64,000 nucleotides of DNA from Capsicum annuum (taxonomy: Eukaryota > Streptophyta > Magnoliopsida > Solanales > Solanaceae), in assembly GCF_002878395.1 (NCBI RefSeq), contig NW_025881461.1, positions 19,599-83,598 of the forward strand. The letters are read 5' to 3'. Positions within the stretch are counted from its first letter, which is position 1. Each line of letters starts with the position of its first letter. The notes below the pieces were generated by a model that worked only from the letters and a program-made list of their open reading frames with translations, made no database searches and was not told the DNA's origin. A program made the translations under genes and the position numbers. This document shows, piece by piece, positions 21,975 to 33,870 of the stretch.

Positions 21975-22172
21975 TGATTGACAACTCAATTTTGTACGAT
22001 ACATTCTGGACTTAAAAGCTGCATAGCGCACATAATGTATGCAGTTTCTACTTTGTACGCTTTTTTTTTCAGACGGACGTCTTTGATTGATAACTCAACT
22101 TTGTACGATATATACTGCACCTACAAGCTACATAACGCACATAATATATGCGCTTTCTACTTTGTACGTATA
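21975..22172. repeat. Two-copy tandem repeat, period about 111 bp
   Basis: GATTGA(C/T)AACTCAA(T/C)TTTGTACGAT occurs at 21975 and about 22086. The following GCGCACATAAT or ACGCACATAAT and TTTCTACTTTGTACG blocks repeat in register. Confidence 0.85.
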
Positions 22173-22272
22173 TTATAACTACATTAGTGTGAACTTCTTA
22201 CCTTTTTCCTTACATTATAGATAACACATTGCAAATATAAAAAAATATTTTATATTACAACAATGAATCACA

Positions 22273-22360
22273 AAGCTCCAATGAAAAAGCTGATTTGGTA
22301 CTAGGAAAAGAATATGAAGCTCCAATGAAAAAGCTGATTTGGTACTAGGAAAAGAATATG
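22273..22360. repeat. Perfect tandem duplication of 44 bp
   Basis: AAGCTCCAATGAAAAAGCTG and the rest of the unit occur twice without visible differences, starting at 22273 and 22317. This looks recent. Confidence 0.92.
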
Positions 22361-23387
22361 AGGGGATTTCAAAGAACGTTGCAAAGATATTCGGGTGCTA
22401 CATCTATTTATGGAGAAAGTGATATGATTGTATTCACCCACTAGAAAAATATCTATCTCTATTTATCATGATTTACAAATTGTTGGACATATTATTTTCA
22501 TAGAAGTACACTCCTCTAAAAATGAAGATTTTATTATTTTGGGTGAAACACTTAGTGGTCTAAGCTATATTTTAAACGGTGTGATTATGAGGTCTTATGT
22601 CAATTGTATCGTTTGACCGTTCCACAGACAATTTTTGTGACTTTTCAGACATGTAAGTTAAAGAATGAAACATAAGTTATTGAACACCTGAATAAGGAAA
22701 TAGTAGAAATGAAAAAAACATTGAAGCTCTTTCATGCATTAGACGATCTGAACTATCAAAGAGTAGATGAAGAGGAGCACTAGAAACTACTCGAAGATCA
22801 GAAACTTCATATAGATTCTACCTATCCGATATACCTAATAGTAAACGAATGAATAGGTTTTCAAAAATATTAACCCCAAACATTAAATTTTGGAGTGCAA
22901 ATTATTGTATAAATCAACTGAATTTAGTTGGGTCGGCACAACAGACCGATTCAAATTGGGGTCTAGATTATCGTAGCGTAAACAAAGTCCTAAAACTGGC
23001 GAAGAAGATATGTAATTTTTGTATTGCATGTTGTACTCTGATGTTATAAAATATATTTTATCTCCCAATAAAACACTTATGTCATTTATTAATATGAAAC
23101 TACGTAATATAATAACATATATAACAAATTATATTAACACATACAATTGTCCTCATCTCCTAGAAGTACTAGCACCATCGGAGGTATTTCCTACTCCATA
23201 TGTATTTGCATTACGCTCTCTTGACGAACAACTGATATTATCATGTCCTAGTGATTTGTAAGTATAAGATTTTCAAGAAAAAAACTACTTTGTGACGTGT
23301 CATTTCATTGAAAATACATGTGTTTGACATGACCTTTATTTTGCGCAACAAAAACTTATTTGCAATCATGAAAAATAAACTTTCTGA
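22361..23387 (+). other. Unassigned interval, possibly the tail of the PMD relic
   Basis: Around 22650-22850 the plus strand gives a Lys/Glu-rich helical-looking stretch (VIEHLNKEIVEMKKTLKLFH) followed by stops. This could be the C-terminal coiled coil of the PMD protein. Nothing else is recognised. Confidence 0.35.
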
Positions 23388-23497
23388 TCAATAGTCCTCA
23401 TCACCAAGTGGATTCAACTTCCCCGAGTAAACCTGTTTCGTAGCACACCACAAAGAATTCTGATGTAATATAATTCCCTGCAGGATTACCAACAAAT
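23388..23497 (-). pseudogene. MULE transposase relic, C-terminal segment (left of element F)
   Basis: The minus-strand reading continues directly from the part at 45462: FVGNP, then after a frameshift VYSGKLNPLGDEDYW. The latter resembles the post-SWIM block YxxxxxPxxDExxW of plant MULE transposases. Insertion of element F (23498-45461) separated the two halves. Joining across one CAAAT copy keeps the frame. Confidence 0.7.
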
Positions 23498-23567
23498 TGT
23501 AACGACCTATAAATTTGATGAAATATATAAAATTTGTGATTTTATGTGATTTGATTATTTTATCCTT
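23498..23567 (+). repeat. 5'-terminal fragment of the 5' LTR of element F
   Basis: TGTAACGACCTA(T/A)AAATTTG and the following bases match 42577 onward until about 23567. There the sequence switches abruptly to the RT region of element C. This is a deletion junction. Confidence 0.85.
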
Positions 23568-24578
23568 CAATAAACCATTTGTAATAGTCAGTCAAACCCA
23601 AGAAACTCTTGATATCAGACGGAGAAATGGGTCTGGGCCAGTTTCTCACTGTTCCGATCTTTTGAGAGTCAACTCTAATGCCATCACTAGAAATAATATG
23701 GCCAAGTAAAGCTACTAATCTTAGCAAATATTCGCACTTACTGAATTTGGCGAACAACTGATGGGCTCTAAGTGTCTGCAATACAATTCTGAGGTGGTCT
23801 GCATGATCATTTTCATTACGAGAATAGACAAGAATGTCATCAATGAGGACCATGATGAATATGTCCAAGTAATATTTGAACATTCTGTTCATCAAGTCTA
23901 TGAAAGATGTTGGGGCATTTATAAGGACAAAAGACATGACTAGAAATTCGAGTGACCATATCGAGTTCTGAAAGCTGTTTTTGGAACGTCACATTCTCTG
24001 ACTCTAAATAACTAGCACCCTAAAGTTGGCCGAACAAGTCATCGATTCTAAGGAGTGGGTATTTATTCTTGATTGTGACTTTGTTCAACTGACGGTAATC
24101 GATGCACATTCTACGAGAACTATCTTTCTTTCACACAAAAAGGACTAAAGCAGCCCATGGGGAAACAGTGGGCTTAATGAATCCCTTATCTAAGAGATCT
24201 TTAAACTATTCTTTTAATTCTTTGAGTTTGGTTGGATCCATTCGGTATGGCAGAATAGAGATAGGCTGAGTATCTAAAAAAAGGTCTATTTCAAATTCAA
24301 TTTCCCTTTCGGGAGAGACTCCAGGAAGATCTTCAGGGAACACATCTGGGAACTCCCTCACTACTGAACTGACTCAAGACTAGGACTCTTGAAATAGAAG
24401 TCTTTAAATCGAACCAAATGGTTCACACACCCCTTGAATATTTTTCTCACTCTAAGGTACAAAATGAGCTGACCCCTAAGTGCTGAAGTACTACCCCTCT
24501 ATTTAAGGACTGGTTCATTCGAAACAAAAAATAAATGATTTTGTTTCTACAATCAAATGAAGCATAGCATGAATGGAG
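23568..24578 (-). pseudogene. Reverse transcriptase relic of element C
   Basis: Ty3/gypsy RT on the minus strand. The catalytic box reads LIDDILVYS (LIDD codons at 23836-23847), with both Asp retained. KFSKCE, LLGHIIS and FLGLTDYYKWF follow in normal order. Upstream fingers and palm blocks (IDYRxLN-type, SPWA) are visible near 24050-24200 in shifted frames with stops. RT would copy element RNA into DNA in virus-like particles. The open part at 23560-23937 is the longest uninterrupted piece. The relic ends abruptly at the deletion junction with the LTR F fragment. Confidence 0.85.
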
Positions 24579-24857
24579 TCAATCCATGCTAAGAATGACG
24601 TCAAAATCCATCATCTTTAGTTCTACAAGGTCTACTGATGTAACTTTCTGAGATACTATAATCGGGCAGTTCCTATATACCCGCTGGGCAAGGATAGATT
24701 TACCCACTGGGGTAGATATTGATAAAGGATTAGTTAAGGTTTTGGGACTGACTCTGAAGTTGATAGCTATATAAGGTATTACAAAAGAAAGAGAAGCTCC
24801 GGGATCTAGTAAAGCATAAAAATGTAAATAAAATACCTGTAACATACCGGTAATCAT
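24579..24857 (-). pseudogene. Aspartic protease relic of element C
   Basis: Contains LLDPGASLSFVIPYIA, the LxDxGAxxSF active-site motif of gypsy proteases (DPG form, as in the related elements here), and ends in DFDVILSMD, the conserved hydrophobic block before RT. It would cleave the Gag-Pol polyprotein. This piece is open, but it is isolated by stops on both sides. Confidence 0.85.
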
Positions 24858-25733
24858 ATCAGGAGAACTTTCCTAATCTTGTCAAGACTGAAGTACATAT
24901 AATCTATTCTGGCGCTGACCACTGGTGGCACTAGAAGTGGCTCCCTACTGAGTCGGGCGACCCGCTGGTGCTGTTGAAGAGTTAGTCTGACCCTGTTGGC
25001 GATCATTCCTACCTTTCCACATTCTTGTCGGATATTCCTTCAACCCGTGACCTGGCTTGCTATATCCAAAACACACATCATTGCCAGCCCTGCATACCCC
25101 TTGATGATTCCTACCACACTTCTGGTAAGGGGGATTTTCCAACCATTATTCACGTTACCCCGAGTTTTAGAGCCTGGCGCCCTATCCTGATTATTATTTC
25201 TGAACTTTGGAACTAGAGCACTAGTTGATGATGGAGCTGGAGCTGAAGATTTCTAACAGAATCAAGGATGGTTACCACTTTCTGACCTCGGCTGAGAAAA
25301 ATTAAAGCTACCTGTCCTAGCCCTCTTGTTTTCCCTTTTCTTCTTTTTATTCTTCTCCTCCCCAATCTGCTGAGCATAGACCATAGCCTAGACAAGTCTA
25401 TTTTCTTAATCAACATCACAGTCCTACACTTCTTCACCACACTATCAGATACCCTAGACACAAACTTTCTTATCCTAGACTTTTTATTAGCCACCACATG
25501 AGGAGCATACCTGGGCAACTGAGTAAACTTAAGAGATACCCCCTCACACTCATATTGCCCTGTTTCAAGTTAATAAAATCAAACACCTTAGCTTCTCTCA
25601 GCTCCAAAAGGAAGAATCTATTTAAGAAGGCTGTAGCAAACTCCTCCCATTCTATAGGCCCTGCATCGGTGCCCTTATCCTCTTTTCACTACTTAAACCA
25701 GGTGTGAGCTATGTCCTCTAACTGGTAAGCAGC
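24858..25733 (-). pseudogene. gag relic of element C, C-terminal part with zinc knuckles
   Basis: The minus strand gives the capsid end (CRTVMLIKKIDLSRL) and the paired knuckle KCGRNHQGVC then CFGYSKPGHGLKEYP. The second knuckle has lost its central and last Cys. It is separated from the N-terminal part (28263-28602) by the solo LTR D insertion at 25734. The equivalent uninterrupted sequence is seen in element E near 61930. Confidence 0.8.
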
Positions 25734-28262
25734 TGTAACACCCCAAAATCGGGCCCTGAGATACCACACGGTGCTTAGGGTCACAAGTGAGCCCAAGCTA
25801 ATCCTTCTATTGGCATAACTCATAAGTGACTAAGTAAGATAGATAAATCTGAACAAAGTAAGCGGAAGATACATCTTTTCTGAATCTGATCAACATAAAA
25901 GTGAATTCACATGATTACAACTCTGCTTTTACAAAGAAACTGAGATAAATGCAATGACTCTACTGACTGTCTATGAAGTCTCTACTAATACTAACTATAG
26001 ATAGCTAGGACGCGACCCCAACTATCACTAATCAATATATAATAATAATAAAGAAAGAAAACATATAAATGACATCTAACTTAAATCCCCGAAGTAGGAG
26101 GACATATCATCTCCTGGCTGAAATATGCAACTGTCTGAGTCTGATGTGCATACTGAAACTTGTACCTACATTATGAGACAATGTAGCACATAGACATATA
26201 TATGGATTTGTACTTTGAGGATGTACTGAGTATATGGGGGTGCAATGCATATATAAAATAATATCTCAATATCATCATAATTTATAAAATTATGCATACT
26301 GACATAAATGACTCACATAGCTTGAATAATATCTGAAATATACATCTCATAAATCAAGAATAATAAAACATTTGGTATAAATCTCGTGAGTCATTTCACT
26401 TCATTCTAAATCTGCATTCTTTCTTTGTTCTCAAACTTGTGGTATAGATAACGTCTTAAAACAACATCTTTCCGAACATACACTTTAACCTTATGAAAAC
26501 TAAGAACTTCTTTGAAAACTTAAAGATTTTGACACTTGAGAACCTTAGAAATCTTGAAATCATAGCTTTCAAAAAATATATACCTTTATCTTAGATAGAG
26601 TGGGGGACTACTTTAAGAGTTTCTCTTAACCGACAGAAACCATGTGAGCTACATAGAGTCCAACGTCCTACCCACATTGGGGAGAGCTGTTCTATCCTTG
26701 CCATTAGATAGAACCTTAACTTTTCAGTTCATTAGTGATCACTATATCAACCTTAGGCTCACATCCTATGGGGGCACGTAGTTCTAGGGATGTACCACAC
26801 TTTTCCCTCGGTGCTAAATACTACTCCCGGACTTAGCTTAGAACTTTAAAAAAAATTCACAATAAACAATTCAACAATTTGCATCGGGAGCCAATATGCT
26901 ACCCGTTGTCATAAATCAATCAAATGTGGATTTCTTTTCATACTTGGGTTCAAAAACCAACTTTGTCCTGAAATCTTGATAGACTCATCATCAAAGCTTT
27001 AAAGATCTCATAATAATGGAAATATAAACATACTTCTTGCAATTCTTTAAAAGTCCTCAATAACTCATTCTCAAAATAACAATCTTTAAATAAGGGTTAA
27101 TGACCCATATATCAAACTTGTATTAAAACACCAAAAGATTCATGCTTGATAATGTAAATATTGATGAATCAACTCAAAATCTGAAAATTTCAGCAATAAG
27201 CATGAAAATATAAACATACTCATGTAATATAATAGCAAAACATCATACTCAATATACTTCTTGAAAATACTTCAACAATGTCAAAATATAGAAATCAAGA
27301 ATCACACTATAATGCTTAAACTCACTTGGAAAAATCTGGAAAATCGCATTACTTGCATAAATATGTGACATTAGTCATAAAATTACATTTCTAAATCATT
27401 GGGAGCCTTATAAGCTTGTAATTAACAACCATGGGTAGAAACCCTAACTTGAATTCATGAAAAATAATAAAAAATTCAGTAATTTATAATCTAAAATAAG
27501 TTTTAGACACAAGAACGAAAGGCTGTTCTTATTCAAACCCCACATACCTTGAAATTTAAGCTTTGAATGAACTCTTAACTTCAGATTGCTATTCTTGAGA
27601 TTAATGGATGCTTCTCATAGCCCTCAAAATGGGAAATCCAAATCTTGAAAAATTATCGAAAACCTATGGTTGAATCTTGAGATATTTGGATTTTTAGGTT
27701 GAAACCCTAATGAATGTTCTTGGTGATTTTGAGAGAACGTAAACTTATTTTGGTGTTATGGGAGTTTAATCCCGTGTTATATCTGGATAGGGTTGGAAAA
27801 TACACTTTTGCCCTTAAAAATGTGGAAACAGAACCTGAAAATTATTAGTGTGTGATAGAGCGTGCGTCGCACTCTTATCGCATGGTGCTACTGCTTCAGC
27901 CACTAAAATGGCCATAACTTTTCGCTTAGGTATCGGATTTTTGCAAAATTGGTATCATTGGAAAGATAATTCAATTATATACAATTTGATAGGTCTTGGT
28001 ATGAAAAATTCCATGTATATTAAGAGATATAAACATTTGAAATAGACCCTTGTAGAATCGAATGTCAAACTTTGGACGAATCAATTGATCTTAGCTCAAC
28101 TTTGTTCTAGGTCATTGCTATGAATATTTTTCACCTCTAAACTACTCCATAGGCTGGGATAATGATCATGCAACTTATATTCACATGAGAATTACTTGGA
28201 TTAGAGCTTAGACGCGTTGAAACGATTGTTAGAATTCCAGCACAAAAATACGGGGTATTACA
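25734..28262 (-). mobile_element. Solo LTR (family D) inserted in gag of element C
   Basis: The 2529-bp unit begins TGTAACACCCC and ends GGGGTATTACA on the plus strand, so both strands start TGTAA. Flanking 5-bp repeats are GCAGC and ACAGC. No PBS or coding region accompanies it. Homologous gag in element E runs across this point without interruption. Internal landmarks are a stem-loop at 26166-26186 and a U3-like segment near 27900-27975 shared with solo LTR I. Confidence 0.88.
26166..26186 (-). other. Conserved LTR stem-loop, family D copy
   Basis: Stems CTACATT/AATGTAG, 21 nt overall, followed by GCACATAGACATAT. It is one of the covarying set described in the findings. Confidence 0.7.
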
Positions 28263-28602
28263 ACAGCCAATTCAGTACTTTTGCTAGAAGTCACACCCGT
28301 AATGTCTATTACCTTCTGAATCATGTCAAGAAATTCCTATGGATCCTCATCAGACTTAGATTCTGAAAATGAAGGAAGATTCATTCTGGTGAAATCCCGA
28401 ATCCTGGATGTGGTAGTATTTGCCACTGGGTTGGCTGGGATAACAACTAGATGATTTTTCTAAGCTTCTATAGAGTGAACCAGAGTAGTGAACACAGCCC
28501 TGAACTCGGTATGTGAAACGTGCTCATTCAGGGGATTTTCCTGAATGAGCGGAGGTGTTAGCTGGTTTCTATTTCTTCTTCCGTTATATTTTTGTGAGGT
28601 AT
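28263..28602 (-). pseudogene. gag relic of element C, N-terminal part
   Basis: The start codon position corresponds to ATG of element E gag but reads ATA here (28600-28602). It is followed by KYNGRRNRNQ and EHVSHTEFRAVFTTLVHSIE, which align with E. It is interrupted after about 113 codons by solo LTR D. Gag would form the particle shell. Confidence 0.75.
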
Positions 28603-28807
28603 GTTCTGTAAACGGAAGAAATATTGAATTAGATAGAGAGTTTAACTTAAGATCATGCTCATCCGTATGACATGAATACTGAATGAAGGAAACTTTTCCT
28701 AAAATGTCTCGTAACTTATTATCCATAAATGTGGCGCGCTTCACACCCAAGCACAAGACTCTACTCAATGCGGCTTTCAGACTCCTTAGGATACTTTAAA
28801 AACCATA

Positions 28808-28820
28808 GGCTTTGATACCA
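28808..28820 (-). promoter_or_regulatory. Primer-binding site of element C
   Basis: The minus strand reads TGGTATCAAAGCC, an initiator-Met site with one change from TGGTATCAGAGCC. It lies 4 bases from the LTR end at 28825. Confidence 0.9.
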
Positions 28821-28824
28821 AGTT

Positions 28825-29129
28825 TGTAGAGCCCCGAGAGTACATCCTGGGTGCCACACAGTGCGTACAGCCCCAAAGGACCACAAGATAACCCATGAGC
28901 TGGTACCTACTGTGAGCACTGAATAAGATAACAGTAACATAAGCCGAACTTAACTGAAAAACGCCCTAAGGTTTTAAACATTTAAAACATTACTGAATTA
29001 TAAGTTTGAAAACAATACTGTAAAGACTGTTAATAATAACTGATAACTGAATAACTGACTGAAAGTATTTGAAAGCCTCTAACTGACTAATTGCGGAGTT
29101 AATGGGAAAAGTCCCCAACTAACCCCGAA
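28825..29129 (-). repeat. 5' LTR of element C, 3'-terminal part (305 bp)
   Basis: Starts TGTAGAGCCCCGAG on the plus strand and matches the LTRs of element E (57120 and 62486) to the point where element B is inserted. It continues at 39075. Confidence 0.88.
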
Positions 29130-31562
29130 TATAACACCCGAAAAATGAGTATCGAAGTACCACAGGGTGATTCAAACTACAAATAGTCTTGAGCTAACCC
29201 TGAGAGACTGTTTCTCATTCTAAAACTCAAAATAAAGGGAATCTAAGCATGCAAAACACTAAAATACTAAATCTATTATCTGAACAAGACTGAATTTAAT
29301 GAACATAATGTCTAAAAATATTTAACTAGGAAGTCTGAACAACCAACATTGTAAGTCTAAAATGTATCTAATAATCGGACAAGCCTCTAACACTACTAAC
29401 TAGTGAGTCGCTGGGATAGACCCCCAGCTCCAACTGACTCAAACTAAGTGAGAACAACTGAATAAACTACTCTATAAAGCTGGAAATATGAATAAATGGG
29501 TCCCCGAACTATGAGGACACACCAACTATCAGGACATAGATAGGGATGCTTGCGGTCAATCATGCTGCTGGAACTGAGCACTTGAGCCTAAATTATTCAA
29601 CAATATAGCACATAGACATATATGTGGATCCATACTTTTAGAATGTACTGAGCATGTGGGGGTGAATGAACTAGTAAAACAGTATCTGAAAGTACATATA
29701 ACTTGTAAATAATGCATGCTGAGTGTAAAAGACTCATATTGGCTTCAAGAATGTAAAGCTGCTAAATATAAATATACTTGTAATAAAGCATAAAGAAAGT
29801 CTTTGTGAGCCATCAGACATAGTTCTAAAAGTTGTACTTTTACTCTTTCAATTAGTGGAATAAGTAGGACCGAAGTTAAGTCTGTTTTCAAATCATGTAG
29901 TCTAAGTGTAAAAAGGACTCACCTTTATATCTGTAAACTAAAAGCTGAAATCTCATAGCGAATGTCTTATGTAAAACAATATCTGAAATAAATTGTGAGC
30001 CTTTACACTTAGTTTCGAAAAGCTATTCTGTTATTCTATCTTAGGACTTAGGGAGGTTCTTCTAACAGACATACACCATGTGAGCTATCATGGTGTCCAA
30101 CGTATAGTTCTCCTAAGGGTAAAACCTCACGCTGGGGAGAGGTTTCATACTCTTGCCAAGGAGTATAACTTGAGCTAAGTGATCATAATCTATAGCTATA
30201 TCCGTATAAATGGAAATAATCTGAATATGTACCTACGTTGGCTCGTAGTTCTGGGGCATATGAACTAGGACACATACCTAACTAGGTACCAAATACTACT
30301 CCTTCAATCTGTATGCTCATTCTGCAGAAAATCCACTTTAAAACTAGCATAAGGGCTTACAATGAAAACCAGTTATGCATCTATTTACTTTAAACTGTAA
30401 CCAAAACTGTGAAGTGGATTCCATATCTTAACCGAGGATCAAATGATCAAATATTATTCAAAATCTAAATATAAAATAATCATAGGGTGCTTAAACATCA
30501 TCTTTCTTGTAATATCAAGATTTAAACTTGGGGCTTCAAACCCATTCTTGAAACTCATATGAAATCACCACAAACTTCATGCTCAATAACAATAATCTTG
30601 AAATGCTTTAACAATTCTAATCAAGATAGTGAAATTCAATTCTCAATTTATCAAATCATATGCATGAATTTGTTAACTTAGTTATGCAATTCAATACTTA
30701 AATCACTTGTAACATCATAAACTTTAAACAATGATAACTTGGTATGAACCCTAAATTGAAACTCATGTAAAGTCACTTAGATTCAACTTTAAAAACTAGT
30801 TTTGGGCACAAAGATGAAAGAAGTATCCTTGTTCATAACCCTACATACCTTATTTGATTAATTGGGTGAAGAAGCTTGAATTTTTGGATCCCTAATGATG
30901 TTTCTGAAGATTCTTCTTGAAGTTCTTGAACCTGGAAACTTGAATTCTTGGTTGTTTTGAAAGAGGAATGGTGATACTTTTGATTTCTTAGAGTTAAAGT
31001 TGAAGACTTAGGGTTTCTTGGAGAGAAATTTTGGTGAGGAATAAGTGTATTTTGCTTAGAATATGGTTAAATCTTCTATTTTCATGACTTGGGGTAGGGG
31101 GAAATGACAAGACTACCTTTGGGAGATTAAAATTCATAACTGAAACCTGGTTTAGACCCTCACCGTGATACGCCAAGGCTGTCATTGCAATTTTTACCGC
31201 GATGCGGTGCAATCACATTGACTCACTGGAATCAGACGATTGTCGATTTGCCCTTTACCACTATACTCACCGCGACGTGGTCTAATCCCAGTGAGCTAGC
31301 TACTATTTGGGTAATTCAAATATGTTTCAAACCCCATACAAAAAATCCAAAACTTACCCGAGACATGCTACTTACACCCCTAAACATGAATCAACTCAAA
31401 AACCATCATCTTGGAGCCCGGAAGGTCGACTTAAAAATCCTCAAAGTTAAAGGGAGTGAAAAAATGACTAAGTCCCTCAACACCTAGTCTTATTTTCAGG
31501 TTCTAATTGCCTTAACCAAATACTAGGGGCTGAGCTGAACTAGAAACGTACGAGGTATTACA
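29130..31562 (-). repeat. 3' LTR of element B
   Basis: Aligned end to end with 36636-39074. The minus strand starts TGTAATACCTCGTACG. The left terminus has decayed from TG to TA. Confidence 0.9.
29588..29608 (-). other. Conserved LTR stem-loop, element B 3' LTR copy (one mismatch)
   Basis: CTAAATT/AATATAG halves with one unpaired position. This is the decayed counterpart of 37088-37108. Confidence 0.55.
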
Positions 31563-31564
31563 AT

Positions 31565-31575
31565 ATCCCCCCTTG
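31565..31575 (-). promoter_or_regulatory. Polypurine tract of element B
   Basis: The minus strand reads CCAAGGGGGGATAT directly before TGTAATACC of the 3' LTR. Confidence 0.85.
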
Positions 31576-31834
31576 GAAACATTCATCCCCGAATGAGACT
31601 AGTTAAGCTGAGGATACTGAGGAACTGAAACTATATATACTGGCAGGCACAACTGAAAACATAACTGCATGGCTGAATCTAAAACACAATGAGCAACTGA
31701 ACTAATCTATGAATGTATGAAATGACATGTAGATAATCACACGGCTAGAACTAAGACTGGAAAAGAAATCAGTTAAGGAAGGCTGTTACCTTAGGCTGAG
31801 TGTGGGTTTGCAAAGAAAAAGTGATGTTACTTTG

Positions 31835-31990
31835 TTTGCATGTCTGCTTCCGCTTCCCAAGTGGCATCCTCTACGAAATGATTTCGCCAAAGAACTTTGA
31901 CCAAGGGAACTTCTTTGTTCCTTAGTCTACGGATCTAGTGATCAAGAATCTCAATTGGAATCTCTTCATAAGAGAGGCTATCCTGAATAT
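31835..31990 (-). pseudogene. Chromodomain-like C-terminal tail of element B integrase
   Basis: Minus-strand reading: IPIEILDH, a stop, then RRLRNKEVPLVKVLWRNH and EDATWEAEADM. The VKVLWRNH...ATWE pattern is that of the chromodomain-like tail of plant chromoviruses, thought to steer integration towards heterochromatin. One in-frame stop. Confidence 0.75.
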
Positions 31991-31999
31991 CAGTGCTTT

Positions 32000-33480
32000 T
32001 TATACTACAACAGCTGAGAAACCCATACATTTCCTCAACAAGGATACATGGAACACTAGGTAAATGGATGACAAGTCTGTAGGTAACTCAAGATCATAAG
32101 CTACTTTCCCAACACGACCCAATATTCTGTAAGGGCCAACATATCGAGAACTAAGTTTCCTCTTTTTGCCAAATCTCTTCATTTCTCTCATGGGTGAAAT
32201 CGTAAGATAAACCAAGTCACCAACCTTTAATTTGAGGTCCCTTCTTCTCACATAGGCATATGATTTCTATCAACTCTGAGTTGTTTTCAATCTTTTCTAA
32301 ATCAACTGGACTTTCTCCTTGGCTTTAACCACTAAGTCTAGCCCAATCAAAGTGGCCTTACCCACTTCAAACCAACCGATAGGTGACCTACATCTCCTCC
32401 TATAAAGATCCCCAAACAAGGCCATCTGAATACTAGAATGGTAACTGTTATTGTAGGCGAACTCGATCAACGGTAAGTGATTATCCCAACTACCTTTGAA
32501 GTCAAGAACGCACGCCCTCAACATATCCTCTAGTGTCTGAATGGTCCTCTCTGCCTAACCGTTTTTCTGAGGGTAAAAAGCAGAACTGAGATAAACTTGG
32601 GTACCAAGACCATTCTGAAAGGCTTTCCAAAAGTAAGAGGTAAACTGAGTACCCTTATTCAAAATAATAGACAAAGGAAATCCATGCAATCTAACCAACC
32701 CTCTAATACACAATCTAGCATAGTCTTCAGCGGTGTAGGATGTGTGAACCGGCAAAAAATAGGCTGACTTGGTCAATCTATCTACAATAACCTAAATGAA
32801 ATCATGTTGTCGACGCGAATGAGGTAACCCTATCACAAAGTCCATGTTTACCTCTTTCCACTTCCAGGTGGGAATACTAAACTCCTGTAATGTACCACCA
32901 GGTCTTTAGTGCTCCACCTTAACCTGTTGGCAAGTAGCACAATTGGCCACAAATTCTGTGATATCTTTTTTCATACCACTCCACTAATAAACTTCACGTA
33001 AATTCTGATACATCTTAGTGGCTCCTGGGTGAATAGAGTAACGCACACCATGCATTTCTACCATAATCCACTGCCTCAAACCATCAATGCACGACACACA
33101 TAATCTATTCTAGAATCTCAACATACCATCTCCCCCTTGGGAGAAAACCTCTGCCTTCTAATATCTGACTGACTTCTTTAACTTAACCAAACTGGAGTCC
33201 TTATCTTGCTTCTCCTTCACTTCTAAAACTAAAGAAGGTTCCAAACTACTTTGGACCTAAACATTTCCCTCAGTTGAGTCAACTAACCGCACACCTAGTC
33301 TATCTAACCGGTGATCTTTTCAAACTAATTATTTCTTATCATCCTCCACATGAGCAACACTGGACATAAATAGTCTACTAAGGGCATCTGCCACCACATT
33401 AGCCTTGCCCGGATAGTATAACATACCCATGTCATAATATTTCAGCAATTTTAACCACCTTCTTTGACAGAGATTTAACT
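32000..33480 (-). pseudogene. Integrase relic of element B
   Basis: The N-terminal zinc region is degraded near 32900-33050. The core includes MTKSAYFLPV and ILNKGTQFTSYFW. The second catalytic Asp of the DDE triad is Asn here (AAT, minus strand 32657-32659). Downstream come AERTIQTLEDML near 32520 and the GPY/F module RYVGPYRILGRVGKVAYDLE (32000-32251). Integrase would insert the cDNA into the genome. Stops and the Asp loss make it inactive. Confidence 0.85.
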
Positions 33481-33484
33481 CTCT

Positions 33485-33870
33485 CTATGCAAACACATAC
33501 TGCAAGCTCTTGTAGTCCATAAACACATCAACATAAACCTCATAAAGATAGTTCCTCCAAATCTTCAAGGCAAATACAACAACATCTAACTCAAGATCAT
33601 GGGTAGAATAGTCCTTTTTGTAAGGCTTAAGCTGTCTAGAGGCATAGGCTATGACCTTACCTCTCTGCATCAAGACATAACCCAAACCAACTCTAGAAGT
33701 ATTTACAATGAATCCATCTATACCATCAAGTAGCACTAAACCTGGGGCTGAAGTGAGTCGATCTTTCAACTTCTGAAAACTCTTCTCCCAGGAATTTGAC
33801 CATTAAAACTTAACTTTTATTTGAGTCAATCTCGTTATGGGGGATGCAATAGATGAAAAAAACTTAACAA
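33485..33870 (-). pseudogene. RNase H relic of element B
   Basis: Contains [20 protein letters not shown], where the usual VYCDASxxGLG has its catalytic Asp position altered. [20 protein letters not shown] and DYKSLQYVF follow. RNase H removes RNA from the cDNA hybrid. Open at 33485-33769, then broken upstream. Confidence 0.85.
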
